64,000 bases of DNA, taken from contig NZ_FNYL01000019.1 of the NCBI RefSeq assembly GCF_900109045.1, positions 95,778 to 159,777 on the forward strand, given 5' to 3'. Under the pieces are notes generated by a model. The model searched no databases and had not been told where the DNA came from. It was given only the letters and a program-made list of their open reading frames with translations. Positions 1 through 9,773 of the stretch are shown here, one piece after another; the first letter of the stretch is position 1; every line of letters begins with the position of its first letter. The position numbers were made by a program, and so were the translations under genes. This DNA comes from Dyadobacter sp. SG02. GTDB taxonomy: Bacteria > Bacteroidota > Bacteroidia > Cytophagales > Spirosomataceae.

Positions 1-2424
1 TACACCGGCTGGCAGAACTGGTCGCGCTTCCCGGATGTCGTGAATGATTCGTACCAATGGATGCTCGGAAAAGCGGAGGCGGAAATGAACCAGTACGGCA
101 AGACGTCGATCACGCAGGCGGAACTGGAAAAATACCGCGCCGGTACCGAGCGTGGTTACCAAACATTCAACTGGAAAGATTTTATTATCAAGAAAAATGC
201 CCCGCTGAGCTCTGTAAACCTCAATATGACGGGTGGTTCGGATAAAATCAACTATTACATCTCGGCAACGCGCCTGAGCCAGAACTCCGTGCTCGGCCGG
301 GAATTTACATTCGACCGGACCAACATCCAGAGTAACATCGACGCCAAGATTACCGACCGCCTCAAACTGGGCGTGCAGATCAACGGCCGCATCGAGAAGC
401 GCGACCAACCCGGTATTCCCGGCTCGGACGACTACTGGCTCCCGCGTTTCGCGATCCTGCGTAACCGCCCGTTCGAGCGCCCGTACGCGAACGATAACCC
501 TGAGTATTTGAACGATATCAAGCACAACGAAACCAACTGGGCTTACAACAACAAGAAGCTGGGTGGTTACTGGACCGAGTACTGGCGTGTTTTGCAAACC
601 AATTTCTCGGCCGAATACCAGATCCCTGGTGTCAAAGGTTTGAGCGCAAGGGGGATGTATTCATACTACATTGCCGACCGGGTGATGAATGGCCATGAGT
701 ATACTTATAAGGCCTACACCTACAATCCGAACGACGATACTTACACCGTAACCGGCGGTTCCACCAACCCCTGGCGCGAGCGCGGTACCAAGAAGGTCAT
801 GCGCAATGTATACCAGGGCCAGCTTGCCTACAACAACACTTTCGGCAAGCATACCATCGGCGCGACATTCGTTTCGGAGTGGCAGGACGAGCAGGTGCAG
901 GAGCAGTGGGTACATGCCGTTCCCAAAACGAACGTGCTGCCATTGATATACTTCCCAACCATGGATACGTATAACGACAGCGACACGGAGCTGGCACGTA
1001 TAGGGTATATCGGTAGGGTTAATTATGACTACGCCGGCAAGTATTACGTTGAAGTTTCGGCCCGTCGCGACGCTTCGTGGAAGTTCGCACCGGACCGCCG
1101 CGTAGGCTGGTTCCCGTCGGCTTCGGCAGGTTGGAGAATTTCGGAAGAAGAATTTTTCAAAAAGGTAATAGGCGAGCGCAGTATCCTGGATGACCTGAAA
1201 TTCAGAGGCTCGTATGGTATCCTCGGGGATGATAATATCCTTTTCGATAATGATCCGAACCGCCCGCTCAGCCCATATGCTTACTTGCCAGGTTACGATT
1301 ACAATAAAGGAAACGTGATCTTGAGCGGCAATCCGGTAGTGACGTCGAGGGACAAAGGTCAGATTATCAATACCATTTCGTGGTTCAAAAGTAAAATCCT
1401 CGACATTGGTGCCGACTTCTCGTTCCTCGGAACCAAAATCACCGGTAGCGTAGATTACTTCTACCGCCTGCGCACGGGCTTGCTCGGTCGGAAGTACGAC
1501 ATCCTCGTGCCCAGCGAACTCGGTTACTCGCTGCCTGACGAAAACGTGAACAGCGATTCGCAACGCGGTTGGGAAGGTGCATTGACTTACAATGGCAAAG
1601 CCGGTAACATCAACTATTCCGTGGGCGGTAACGTATCGTTTTCACGCACGAGGTTCAATGAATCCTATAAGCCGATTTTTAACAACTCGTGGGACCGTTT
1701 CCGCAATTCGAAAGAAGATCGTTATACCAACATTTTCTGGGGATATGAGTCCATCGGCCAGTTCCAGTCGGCACAGCAGATCGCGGAGTACCCCGTTAAT
1801 ATCGATGGCCAGGGCAACCGCACATTGTTGCCGGGTGATTTGATTTACAAAGACATTAATGGCGATAACGTCATCAATGGCCTCGACGAAAGACCGATCG
1901 GCTACAATGCAACCGGACAGCCTAATGTAAACTTTGGGTTGAACTTCTCGGTAAGCTGGAAAGGTATCGGTTTCAACGCCGACTTCTCAGGTGGCTCCAT
2001 GTATTCCTGGAACCAGAACTACGAGCAGCGCTGGCCATACCAGAACGAAGGCGCATTGAATAGCATTTTTCTCGACAGATGGCGCCGCGCCGATCCGTTT
2101 GACGTGAACAGTGAATGGATCCCGGGCAAATACCCCGCATTGCGCTACAACGACGGAGGCCATAGCAACTACAAAAACTCGACATTCTGGGTGCACAACG
2201 TGAAGTACATCCGTGCACGGACCATCGAGTTGAGCTATTCGCTGCCAAAGTCAATTTTGGAGAAAATCCGCTTGCAGCGTGCGCGGTTCTACATCAACGG
2301 CTACAACCTGTTCTCGATCGATAATGTGAAAGAGTACGGCATCGACCCTGAAATCGAGAACGATAACGGGTTGCAGTTCCCACAGAACAAGTTTGTGAAC
2401 ATAGGCATCAACCTATCTATTTAA
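1..2424 (+). CDS. SusC/RagA TonB-linked outer-membrane porin, 5' end missing
   Basis: The frame is open from base 1, so the gene begins before the window and about 807 C-terminal residues are visible. What is seen is the beta-barrel part: a conserved block around NMTGGSDKINYYIS near the start, repeated strand segments rich in aromatic and Asn/Gly residues, the DLIYKDINGDNVING loop typical of SusC proteins, and a final strand ending NIGINLSI. Any signal peptide, STN, carboxypeptidase-D-like and plug domains lie outside the window. In this family the barrel imports oligosaccharides with a SusD lid. A SusD gene starts 17 bp downstream, so they form a pair. The substrate cannot be read from the sequence, and it is unknown whether this copy has a signalling STN domain. 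Confidence 0.93.
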   Translation, partial: YTGWQNWSRFPDVVNDSYQWMLGKAEAEMNQYGKTSITQAELEKYRAGTERGYQTFNWKDFIIKKNAPLSSVNLNMTGGSDKINYYISATRLSQNSVLGREFTFDRTNIQSNIDAKITDRLKLGVQINGRIEKRDQPGIPGSDDYWLPRFAILRNRPFERPYANDNPEYLNDIKHNETNWAYNNKKLGGYWTEYWRVLQTNFSAEYQIPGVKGLSARGMYSYYIADRVMNGHEYTYKAYTYNPNDDTYTVTGGSTNPWRERGTKKVMRNVYQGQLAYNNTFGKHTIGATFVSEWQDEQVQEQWVHAVPKTNVLPLIYFPTMDTYNDSDTELARIGYIGRVNYDYAGKYYVEVSARRDASWKFAPDRRVGWFPSASAGWRISEEEFFKKVIGERSILDDLKFRGSYGILGDDNILFDNDPNRPLSPYAYLPGYDYNKGNVILSGNPVVTSRDKGQIINTISWFKSKILDIGADFSFLGTKITGSVDYFYRLRTGLLGRKYDILVPSELGYSLPDENVNSDSQRGWEGALTYNGKAGNINYSVGGNVSFSRTRFNESYKPIFNNSWDRFRNSKEDRYTNIFWGYESIGQFQSAQQIAEYPVNIDGQGNRTLLPGDLIYKDINGDNVINGLDERPIGYNATGQPNVNFGLNFSVSWKGIGFNADFSGGSMYSWNQNYEQRWPYQNEGALNSIFLDRWRRADPFDVNSEWIPGKYPALRYNDGGHSNYKNSTFWVHNVKYIRARTIELSYSLPKSILEKIRLQRARFYINGYNLFSIDNVKEYGIDPEIENDNGLQFPQNKFVNIGINLSI

Positions 2425-2441
2425 ACCGATTGGATTCCAAC

Positions 2442-4361
2442 ATGAAAAAGATATTTCAAATATTATCGATTGCCGTATTGACATTGGGTTGGAGCTGTAA
2501 CGACGACGATTTCCTGAACCGTCCGCCGACCGGCCAGCTTTCGGAAGAGCAGATCTGGACGGATGAGGGCCAGGTGCTTTCGGTATTGGGCGATCTGTAC
2601 AACCGCTACGTCGATCAATCTACATTCAAAACGATCCGGGTCGGGGACGTGGATGTTCCCGGATGGACAACGGTGGGAGAATTCAATGAAGCCTTCTGGT
2701 CGGAAGCAGGCAGGTATAACAATTTCCAGAACAGCGGCTGGGGCTTCGGTTCATGGGCGCATTGGGATTATGCCTACATCCGCGAAATGAACCTGTTTAT
2801 TCAGAAATGTACTGCCGCTGAAAAGCTCAGCCCGGCCGTTCGCGAGCGTTACCTGGCCGAGGCACGTTTCCTGCGTGCGTCCTATTATTTTGAGTTGGTG
2901 AAAAGAATGGGCGGTGTGCCGTTGATCCTCGAACCGATGGTGTACGATTACAGCGGCGATCCGAGCTACTTGCAACATCCGCGTGCGAAAGAGTCGGAAA
3001 TCTATGATTTTATCATCAAAGAGGCCGAGGAAATTAAAGACAAACTGCCGGCGACACCGGGCGAAAAATCGCGTGCTACCCAGGCTGCTGCGCTGGCAAT
3101 GGAGGTGAGAGCGGCCCTTTATGCGGGTTCGATTGCCAAATACGGGACTAATACACCCGCAGTTTCATTGCCCGGCGGCGAGGTAGGCATTCCGGCGACG
3201 ATGGCAAACGGTTATTATACCAAAGCATTAACAGCCGCCAAGGAAATCATTTCCGGCAAGGCGGGTACCTATGCATTGTATACCAAAAAGCCGGACCTGG
3301 CTGAAAACTTCGCCAGCATTTTTTATGATAAGGCTAATAATTCGGAAGTCATTTTTGTAGAGGATTTCAAACTGCAAAGCGGAAAGGTGCATTATTTCAC
3401 CGGGTGGAACCAGCCGCGTTATGGTGCAGAGGAAGAGGAAGGAGGGCGCATTAACCCTTCACTGCAATTTGTCGAAGCATTTGAGAAGCTGGACAACACC
3501 TTCGCGCCGATCCCAACCACCAATGCAAACGGAACGCCGATTTACTACAACGACCAAACCGACATTTTCGCAGGCCGCGATGCCCGCCTTGCCGGAACGG
3601 TGATCTTGCCCGGTACCACATTCAAAAGCCGCAAAGTAGATATCTGGGCAGGTTATCAGCTCGGTAACGGCACGATCATCAGCGGCGACGACCGCGGTGC
3701 CCAAAAAACGCTTCCCGGTAAAACGGTACCCGAGCAGGTTGTAGGCTTCGATGGCCCGATCGACGGATTTGAATTCACCGCGCAAACCGGTTTTTACCTC
3801 CGCAAATACCTCGACCCGGTACTCGGCTCCGGCCAGCGCGGGGTGAACAGCGAAGTGTGGCTCGTCCGCTACCGGTACGCCGAAGTGCTCCTGAATGCAG
3901 CAGAAGCCGCATTTGAACTGGGGCAGGCAGCAGAAGCGGCAGGTTACATGAATCAGGTACGCGCCCGTGCAGGACTGGTAACGCCTTTGAAAGCCTCCGA
4001 ACTTAATTTCGACCGCTTCGTGCATGAGCGTCGCGTGGAGTTTGCATTCGAAGGTCATCTTTTATATGATATGAAAAGATGGCGCATCGCCCACCTCATC
4101 CAGGACGGCAATGCGATCACCGCAGCGGAAGTTTCGAAAGACCTGGGTAAAGCTACCAAACGCAACACGCAGCCATGGGGATTGTGGTCCTACAAAATCT
4201 ACGATCCGGGCTCGGCTAATAATGGTAAATGGATCTTCAAGCAGGTAAAACTCAGCCGCGTCACCGGCGCCGACCGCTTCCAGCTTGGAAATTACTATTC
4301 GTACATCGACGACGCCATTATCAGCAATAACCCCAAGCTCGTCAGAAATCCGAACCAATAG
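2442..4361 (+). CDS. SusD/RagB family nutrient-binding lipoprotein
   Basis: A 639-residue surface lipoprotein that would cap the SusC barrel encoded just upstream. I chose the ATG at 2442 over an in-frame TTG at 2430 because it starts directly with a lipoprotein signal peptide (MKKIFQILSIAVLTLGWSC, Cys19 as the acylation site). Residues after it show the family pattern: FLNRPPTGQLSEEQIW near the N terminus, an early helical region with YLAEARFLRASYYFELVKRMGGVP, and a C-terminal RYAEVLLNAAEAAFELG helix followed by FVHERRVEFAFEGHLLYDMKRW. These are the TPR-like helices known for SusD. It is longer than the roughly 500-550 residues common in the family, with extra loops in the middle third. The partner SusC is 17 bp upstream and the DUF3823 lipoprotein 27 bp downstream, so one operon is likely. 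Confidence 0.95.
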   Translation: MKKIFQILSIAVLTLGWSCNDDDFLNRPPTGQLSEEQIWTDEGQVLSVLGDLYNRYVDQSTFKTIRVGDVDVPGWTTVGEFNEAFWSEAGRYNNFQNSGWGFGSWAHWDYAYIREMNLFIQKCTAAEKLSPAVRERYLAEARFLRASYYFELVKRMGGVPLILEPMVYDYSGDPSYLQHPRAKESEIYDFIIKEAEEIKDKLPATPGEKSRATQAAALAMEVRAALYAGSIAKYGTNTPAVSLPGGEVGIPATMANGYYTKALTAAKEIISGKAGTYALYTKKPDLAENFASIFYDKANNSEVIFVEDFKLQSGKVHYFTGWNQPRYGAEEEEGGRINPSLQFVEAFEKLDNTFAPIPTTNANGTPIYYNDQTDIFAGRDARLAGTVILPGTTFKSRKVDIWAGYQLGNGTIISGDDRGAQKTLPGKTVPEQVVGFDGPIDGFEFTAQTGFYLRKYLDPVLGSGQRGVNSEVWLVRYRYAEVLLNAAEAAFELGQAAEAAGYMNQVRARAGLVTPLKASELNFDRFVHERRVEFAFEGHLLYDMKRWRIAHLIQDGNAITAAEVSKDLGKATKRNTQPWGLWSYKIYDPGSANNGKWIFKQVKLSRVTGADRFQLGNYYSYIDDAIISNNPKLVRNPNQ

Positions 4362-4388
4362 ACCATCACATTCAAACGATACGATATC

Positions 4389-5090
4389 ATGAAGATCAGA
4401 TTTCATATTATGCCGCTTGTCGCGATGGTTGCGCTCCTGTCGGCTTGCGAAAAGGACAATTATACCGAACCCAAATCGACGCTTTCCGGCCAGATTGTGT
4501 ACAAAGGTGAGCCGATAGGCGTCGAAGAAGGGCAGGTGCGTATGCAACTTTGGCAACCCGGCTTCGGTAAACTTGCCGCCATCGACGCGCCGATCGCGCA
4601 GGATGGTTCCTATTCGGCACTTTTGTTTGACGGAAATTACAAACTGGTTTTTCCGAGAAACCGCGGTCCGTTCAAAACCGTTGTGAAAGACGCTGCTGCA
4701 AAAGACACGCTGTTTGTGAGCGTTTCGGGAAACCAGACACTCGACGTGGAGGTAATGCCTTACTACATGATCCGTACGCCGCAGTTCTCCGGTGGCGAGA
4801 GCAAGGTAAATGCTTCGATCAAACTCGAAAAAATCCTGACCGGTACCGAGGGTAAAGATATCGAAAGGGTCTCCTTGTATGTAAACAAAACCGATTTCGT
4901 GGCGCGCGCTACCAACGTGGCTGTGACGGACATTGCCGGGGCCGACATCAAAGACCTGAATGCGATCAACCTCACAGCCACGGTACCTACGCTTTCGCCT
5001 GCCCAGAACTACGTGTTCGCGCGGGTTGGTGTGAAGATCAAAGATGTGGAGGACATGGTTTTCTCGCCGGTCCAGAAAGTCAATTTGTAA
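4389..5090 (+). CDS. DUF3823-type SusCD-associated lipoprotein
   Basis: A 233-residue lipoprotein (signal peptide ending LLSAC, Cys20). The mature part begins with a carboxypeptidase-D-like beta sandwich: STLSGQIVYKGEPIGVEEGQVRMQLWQPG, then QDGSYSALLFDGNYKLVFPRNRGPF, which is the pattern of the DUF3823 family found directly after susD genes. The second half (about residues 125-233) looks like another all-beta domain. Known members are predicted surface glycan-binding or accessory proteins of SusCD systems; no enzyme motif is visible. It is 27 bp after susD and 50 bp before the large ThuA/azurin protein, so it probably shares their transcript. A precise ligand cannot be inferred. Confidence 0.82.
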   Translation: MKIRFHIMPLVAMVALLSACEKDNYTEPKSTLSGQIVYKGEPIGVEEGQVRMQLWQPGFGKLAAIDAPIAQDGSYSALLFDGNYKLVFPRNRGPFKTVVKDAAAKDTLFVSVSGNQTLDVEVMPYYMIRTPQFSGGESKVNASIKLEKILTGTEGKDIERVSLYVNKTDFVARATNVAVTDIAGADIKDLNAINLTATVPTLSPAQNYVFARVGVKIKDVEDMVFSPVQKVNL

Positions 5091-5140
5091 GGATTGATTC
5101 CAATACTAAAACCGAAACTTTTCTTTAAAAACCAATTTGA

Positions 5141-8100
5141 ATGAGGAATTACATTGCACTTCTGCTTGTCGGGCTCATGGCGCTGGCATGTGCAAAGAGT
5201 AAAACGGCGGGGACGACCGTCGGGGCATCGGCCGTGAAGGCCGGTGCTTCCAAAGGCCGCAGGGCCGAAGTATTGTTCCTGGGGCACAACAGCAAGCACC
5301 ACGATTCGGGCAAGTATGCGCCCTGGTTGTCGATCAAGCTGTTTAAAAGCGGCATTAATATGTCGTACACGACCAATCCGAACGATATTAATCCTGAAAA
5401 CCTGGCGAAGTACGACGGACTGATCATCTACGCCAACCATGATTCGCTCGCGCCGTCGCAGGAAAGCGCTATGAAAGCATTCGTCGAAGGCGGAAAGGGG
5501 CTTATCCCGATCCACTCGGCTTCGGGCTGTTTCAGGAACTCTGCATGGTATATCAAAACCATAGGCGGCCAGTTCGCTTCCCACAAAACAGGCTCATTCA
5601 AAAATACTATTCTAAAACCGGAACACCAGGTCATGAAAGGCATTACCGACTTTCAGACCTGGGATGAAACTTACGTTCACAAAAACCTGAACCCCGACAA
5701 AACCGTCCTGGGTGAGCGCGTCGAGGGCCGCCCGGAGGGCGACGTACACGAGCCTTACACATGGGTGCGCAACGAGGGCAAAGGCCGCGTGTTTTACACC
5801 GCCTATGGTCACGAGGATAGCACCTGGACCAACAAAGGGTTCCTGGACCTGGTCAGAAATGGTGTGCTATGGGCCGTGGGCGACCAGGTGCAAGCGCAAA
5901 TCGCCGCATTGAACCTGCCCGATGTCGATATTTACAACTCCGACACTATTTCGCATTACACGAAACGGCACGTCGTGCCGAAAATGCAGGAATCGCTTTC
6001 GCCAGCCGAATCCAACAAGCTGACGCAGATCCCGCCGGACTTTGAAATACAGCTGTTTGCATCCGAACCCGATATTACCAACCCGATTGCCATGTCGTGG
6101 GACGAGCGCGGACGCCTCTGGGTGGTCGAGTCCGTGGATTATCCCAACACATTTAAAGAAACCGACGGCGCGTCCAACGACCGCATTAAAATTTGCGAGG
6201 ATACCAATGGTGACGGCAAGGCAGACAAATTCACCGTTTTCGCCGATAAGTTAAATATCCCTACCAGCATGGTCTTTTCCAATGGCGGCGTGATCGTCTC
6301 CATGGCACCGGATTTCGTGTTTCTGAAAGACACCAACGGCGACGACGTGGCGGATGTGCGCGACGTGATCATGACGGGCTGGGGTAAAAACGATACCCAC
6401 GCGGGGCCATCAAACCTCCAATATGGTTTTGATAACAAAATCTGGGGCGTACTGGGCTTTTCTGCATTCAACGGGGCGATTAATGGAAAGAAAACGAGCT
6501 TCTCGCAGGGGCTTTATCATTTCAAACCGGACGGAAAAGAGTTTGAATACCTGGGCAGCAGCAGTAACAACACCTGGGGCCTGGGCTTCACCGAGGATAA
6601 CAATGTTTTCCTCTCCACCGCCAACAACACACACAGCGCATTCTTTTCCATGCCGGGGCGACTCATGCAACGCACTTTGGGTGAAGAGCAGCCATCCGTA
6701 CAGGCCATTCAGAAGATCGACGGCCATTACGATGCGCACGCTGTAACACCCAATTTGCGGCAGGTCGATGTCGTAGGAGGTTTCACTTCCGCCGCCGGCC
6801 ACCATTTTTACACAGCCAGAAATTATCCGAAGGAATACTGGAACCGCGTCGCATTAGTGACCGAACCGACTATCCGTTTGATACACAAAGCCATTCTGGA
6901 ACCGGATGGTGCCGGTTTCAAGGAAAAGGATGGCTGGAACTTCATGGCCAGCTCCGACGAATGGTTCGGCCCGGTACAAGCAGAAGTTGGTCCCGACGGC
7001 GCGGTATGGGTGGCCGATTGGTATAACTTCATTATCCAGCACAATGTATTCGTACCCGCACAATCGCCTTCGAAGTTCATTCTGCCGTTTGAAGAACAGC
7101 CACATGGCCCCGGTAATGCATTCAGCAGCCCGATGCGCGACCTGAACCACGGTCGCATTTACCGGATCGTTTACAAAAACGGCAAAAAGCCGGCGGCGTT
7201 GAAACTCTCCAAAGACGACTTGCCGGGACTGTTGGCCGCATTGGAAAACGACAATATGTTCTGGCGCATGACCGCACAGCGCTTGCTCGTGGAATCGAAG
7301 AAATTGTCGGTATTGCCGGATCTGTACAAAATCATCAATAACCCGAAAGTCGATGAAATAGGCTTGAATAGTCCGGCGGTACACGCATTGTGGACATTGC
7401 ACGGCCTGGGAGCGCTCGATGGCTCGAACGCGGAGGCATTGCAAGTGGCGAGCAAAGCATTGACCCATCCCGCGGCGGGTGTGCGCAAAGCGGCCGCCAG
7501 CGTGTTGCCTAAACAGGCGCAGAGTTTTGAAATACTCGAAAAGGGGATGAAGGATGCGAATCTGAATACCCGTCTGAGCGTATTCGTAGCCATTACTGAG
7601 TTGCCCGCTTCCGAAAAAGCAGGAGCCGCCATTTACCAGGCTTCCCTCGACGAGCAGAATGCCAAAGATCCGTGGCTTTCGCGGGCTATTCTCGCCGCAG
7701 CCATCCAGCATGAAAAGGGCTTCCTGGCAGCGGCCGGTAAGCAGTCGCAGCCATCTGCATTGACCACGCAGGTTACTGAGGCATTGAACAAAGAAATTTA
7801 TCCACTAGGACGAAGAAATACGTTGCAATTCCCGCCGGACGTTTCCGGCAAGGAAATCACCATCCGCGCTAGCATTACCAAAGGCCGCGACCGCGCATTG
7901 CAGGGCTTCATCGCGGGCCAGGGCGGCAAAGACGGCGGTTACGCATTGTACATCCAGGACGGCAAGCTGATCATGGCCGTAAAACAGCATGGCATGATGA
8001 CCAAGGTTGCGACAACGGAGCCGTTACCCGACAAATTCGACGTAGTGGCAAGTCTCACGCAGGGAGGGAACATTCGCATAGAAATTGACGGGAAAGAGGC

Positions 8101-8698
8101 CGCTACCGGCAAAGCGCATATGCTTTTCAATGCGCCATTGAGCAACTCGGTGCGTTCCGGCGAGGATATGGAAGGGGAAGACAGGATCGGAGAATACGAA
8201 GGCCGCTTCGGGTTTGTGGGTAATTTCCAAAAAGCAGCCCTCGAACTGAACCGTCCGAATGAGGGTGGCGGCCATGCAGCTGCTTCCGCGAAAACTGCTT
8301 CCGGGACGACCGCTTCCAATGCGACGGTAATCGAGCTGAAAGTGGAAAAGGAGATTATGCAGTATGATAAAAAACTGATTACCGCGAAGGCGGGCCAGAA
8401 AGTGGTGATTAACCTTGAAAACCCGGATGGAATGCAGCATAACCTGCTGATCATCAAACCGGGCACGTTGCAGAAAGTAGGTAAGGCCGCGGACGAGCTT
8501 CTTACTAATCCGAAAGCGGCTGAAATGCAATATGTTCCCAAGATCCCGGAAGTGTTGTTTTCGACAAGATTAGTTAATTCGGGGGAAACGGTAACATTGG
8601 AATTCACAGTACCCAACGAGCCCGGCGACTACCCGTACGTGTGCACATTCCCCGGCCACTGGCGCGGTATGAACGGTATCCTGCGGGTGACGAAGTGA
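5141..8698 (+). CDS. ThuA / sorbosone-dehydrogenase-like / HEAT / azurin fusion lipoprotein
   Basis: A 1185-residue lipoprotein (signal peptide MRNYIALLLVGLMALAC, Cys17) with several domains. About 45-250 is a ThuA-like glutamine-amidotransferase fold (EVLFLGHNSKHHD, GLIPIHSASGCF, VFYTAYGHEDSTW). About 295-690 matches the putative membrane-bound dehydrogenase or sorbosone-dehydrogenase beta-propeller family (IPPDFEIQLFASEPDITNP, RGRLWVVESVDYP, WVADWYNFIIQHN), with Asp-rich DTNGDGKAD calcium-type loops. About 705-890 looks like HEAT repeats, and about 890-1040 like a LamG-type jelly roll. About 1065-1185 is a type I copper domain: His1100, Cys1168, His1173 and Met1177 give the C-x4-H-x3-M spacing of azurin. 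Related proteins often end in a CxxCH cytochrome domain; none is present here. It probably oxidises a sugar outside the cytoplasm and passes electrons to copper; the substrate is unknown. Confidence 0.9.
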   Translation: MRNYIALLLVGLMALACAKSKTAGTTVGASAVKAGASKGRRAEVLFLGHNSKHHDSGKYAPWLSIKLFKSGINMSYTTNPNDINPENLAKYDGLIIYANHDSLAPSQESAMKAFVEGGKGLIPIHSASGCFRNSAWYIKTIGGQFASHKTGSFKNTILKPEHQVMKGITDFQTWDETYVHKNLNPDKTVLGERVEGRPEGDVHEPYTWVRNEGKGRVFYTAYGHEDSTWTNKGFLDLVRNGVLWAVGDQVQAQIAALNLPDVDIYNSDTISHYTKRHVVPKMQESLSPAESNKLTQIPPDFEIQLFASEPDITNPIAMSWDERGRLWVVESVDYPNTFKETDGASNDRIKICEDTNGDGKADKFTVFADKLNIPTSMVFSNGGVIVSMAPDFVFLKDTNGDDVADVRDVIMTGWGKNDTHAGPSNLQYGFDNKIWGVLGFSAFNGAINGKKTSFSQGLYHFKPDGKEFEYLGSSSNNTWGLGFTEDNNVFLSTANNTHSAFFSMPGRLMQRTLGEEQPSVQAIQKIDGHYDAHAVTPNLRQVDVVGGFTSAAGHHFYTARNYPKEYWNRVALVTEPTIRLIHKAILEPDGAGFKEKDGWNFMASSDEWFGPVQAEVGPDGAVWVADWYNFIIQHNVFVPAQSPSKFILPFEEQPHGPGNAFSSPMRDLNHGRIYRIVYKNGKKPAALKLSKDDLPGLLAALENDNMFWRMTAQRLLVESKKLSVLPDLYKIINNPKVDEIGLNSPAVHALWTLHGLGALDGSNAEALQVASKALTHPAAGVRKAAASVLPKQAQSFEILEKGMKDANLNTRLSVFVAITELPASEKAGAAIYQASLDEQNAKDPWLSRAILAAAIQHEKGFLAAAGKQSQPSALTTQVTEALNKEIYPLGRRNTLQFPPDVSGKEITIRASITKGRDRALQGFIAGQGGKDGGYALYIQDGKLIMAVKQHGMMTKVATTEPLPDKFDVVASLTQGGNIRIEIDGKEAATGKAHMLFNAPLSNSVRSGEDMEGEDRIGEYEGRFGFVGNFQKAALELNRPNEGGGHAAASAKTASGTTASNATVIELKVEKEIMQYDKKLITAKAGQKVVINLENPDGMQHNLLIIKPGTLQKVGKAADELLTNPKAAEMQYVPKIPEVLFSTRLVNSGETVTLEFTVPNEPGDYPYVCTFPGHWRGMNGILRVTK

Positions 8699-8735
8699 TC
8701 GATTTTATAAACGCTTAACCTATAATACTCAGAAA

Positions 8736-9467
8736 ATGGCCCGTACAAATTTGAAAACCATTGCCTCATTATTGCTTCTGTTAGCCATGATTGCCCATCA
8801 TGTGATGGCGGAAAATCCCGGAAAGAAAAAGGCGATCCGCGTGCTGCTCGTAGGCGGCGGCGCCTCGCACGACTTCGACCGGTGGTATAAGCAGGAAGAT
8901 GTCCAAACGCTCCAAAAAGGTGGTCTGGCAACGGTAGAATACACGAGCGACCCGTCGGCCATTCTGAGCAAGCTGAAAGACATCGACGTGCTCTACCTCT
9001 CGAACAACCAGCCCATCGCCGACAAGGCCACGCGGGAAGCCATTTTCGCATTTGTGGATGCGGGAAAAGGCCTCGTGCTGGCGCATCCCGCCCTTTGGTA
9101 CAACTGGGCCGACTGGCCGGAATACAACCAGAAGCTCGTGGGCGGCGGCTCGAAAGGGCATGATAAATACGGACCGTTTGAAGTGACGATCACCCAAAAG
9201 CACCCGGTAACCAAGGACGTACCCGCGACCTTCAAGTTGGATGATGAGTTGTATTATTTCAAACCCGATGCGGCGGGAACTCCGATCGAAGTGCTCGCGA
9301 CAGCCAAAGCGGAGACTTCGGACAAAGTGTTCCCAAGCATTTTCATTGTGAAGTATCCGAAAGGGAGGATCGTAGGCATTGCATTGGGGCATGATGCCAA
9401 GTCGCATACCATTGAGCCTTATCAGACTATTTTGAGAAATGCCATATCATGGGCATCGGGGCAATAA
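8736..9467 (+). CDS. Secreted ThuA-domain protein
   Basis: A 243-residue protein with an N-terminal signal peptide (LLLLLAMIAHHVMA) and no lipobox, so it is probably periplasmic or secreted. The mature part is one ThuA domain: IRVLLVGGGASHDFDRWY, an internal DVLYLSNNQPI strand, GKGLVLAHPALWYNW, and a final GRIVGIALGHDAKSH segment. ThuA proteins share the class I glutamine amidotransferase-like fold and were named from a trehalose utilisation operon; their reaction is poorly settled, though they recur beside keto-sugar and Gfo/Idh/MocA genes in this phylum. It starts 37 bp after the azurin fusion, which itself begins with a ThuA domain, so the two are likely co-transcribed and functionally linked. 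Confidence 0.88.
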   Translation: MARTNLKTIASLLLLLAMIAHHVMAENPGKKKAIRVLLVGGGASHDFDRWYKQEDVQTLQKGGLATVEYTSDPSAILSKLKDIDVLYLSNNQPIADKATREAIFAFVDAGKGLVLAHPALWYNWADWPEYNQKLVGGGSKGHDKYGPFEVTITQKHPVTKDVPATFKLDDELYYFKPDAAGTPIEVLATAKAETSDKVFPSIFIVKYPKGRIVGIALGHDAKSHTIEPYQTILRNAISWASGQ

Positions 9468-9510
9468 ATGATATTAATTTTTTCTCAAAGAAGCTCTTTA
9501 TCAACTCTGT

Positions 9511-9756
9511 CCGTCGGTTAAAACCGACGGCAAGGGGATCGAGAGATGATCATAAATATGCGGCAATTGGGGCCAATGATCAAAATCAATCCCCATGATC
9601 CATTGCCCCGGGTTTTAACCCGGGGATTAAGATAGATGGAGATAGAAACAGAGATAGATTAAGATAGAAACAGAGATATAGAAAAAAAAACAGAGCCATC
9701 GGCTCGACAAACAAGCAAATCAATCCATTTCTTAACCCCCGGTTTCAACCCGGGGG
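9511..9756. repeat. Three palindromic repeats in a 306-bp spacer
   Basis: The spacer 9468-9773 holds no gene. It contains three GC-rich palindromes of the same design, each with a central AT-rich turn: CCGTCGGTTAAAACCGACGG (9511-9530), CCCCGGGTTTTAACCCGGGG (9606-9625) and CCCCCGG-TTTCAAC-CCGGGGG (about 9736-9756). A shorter inverted repeat GAGCC-ATC-GGCTC lies at 9693-9705, and a GATAGAAACAGAGATA unit occurs twice (9641-9656 and 9663-9678). The palindromes resemble dispersed REP-like intergenic elements. The last one ends 17 bp before the next start codon, so it may also shape that mRNA leader. Confidence 0.7.
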
Positions 9757-9773
9757 CTTTAAACAAAATAACA

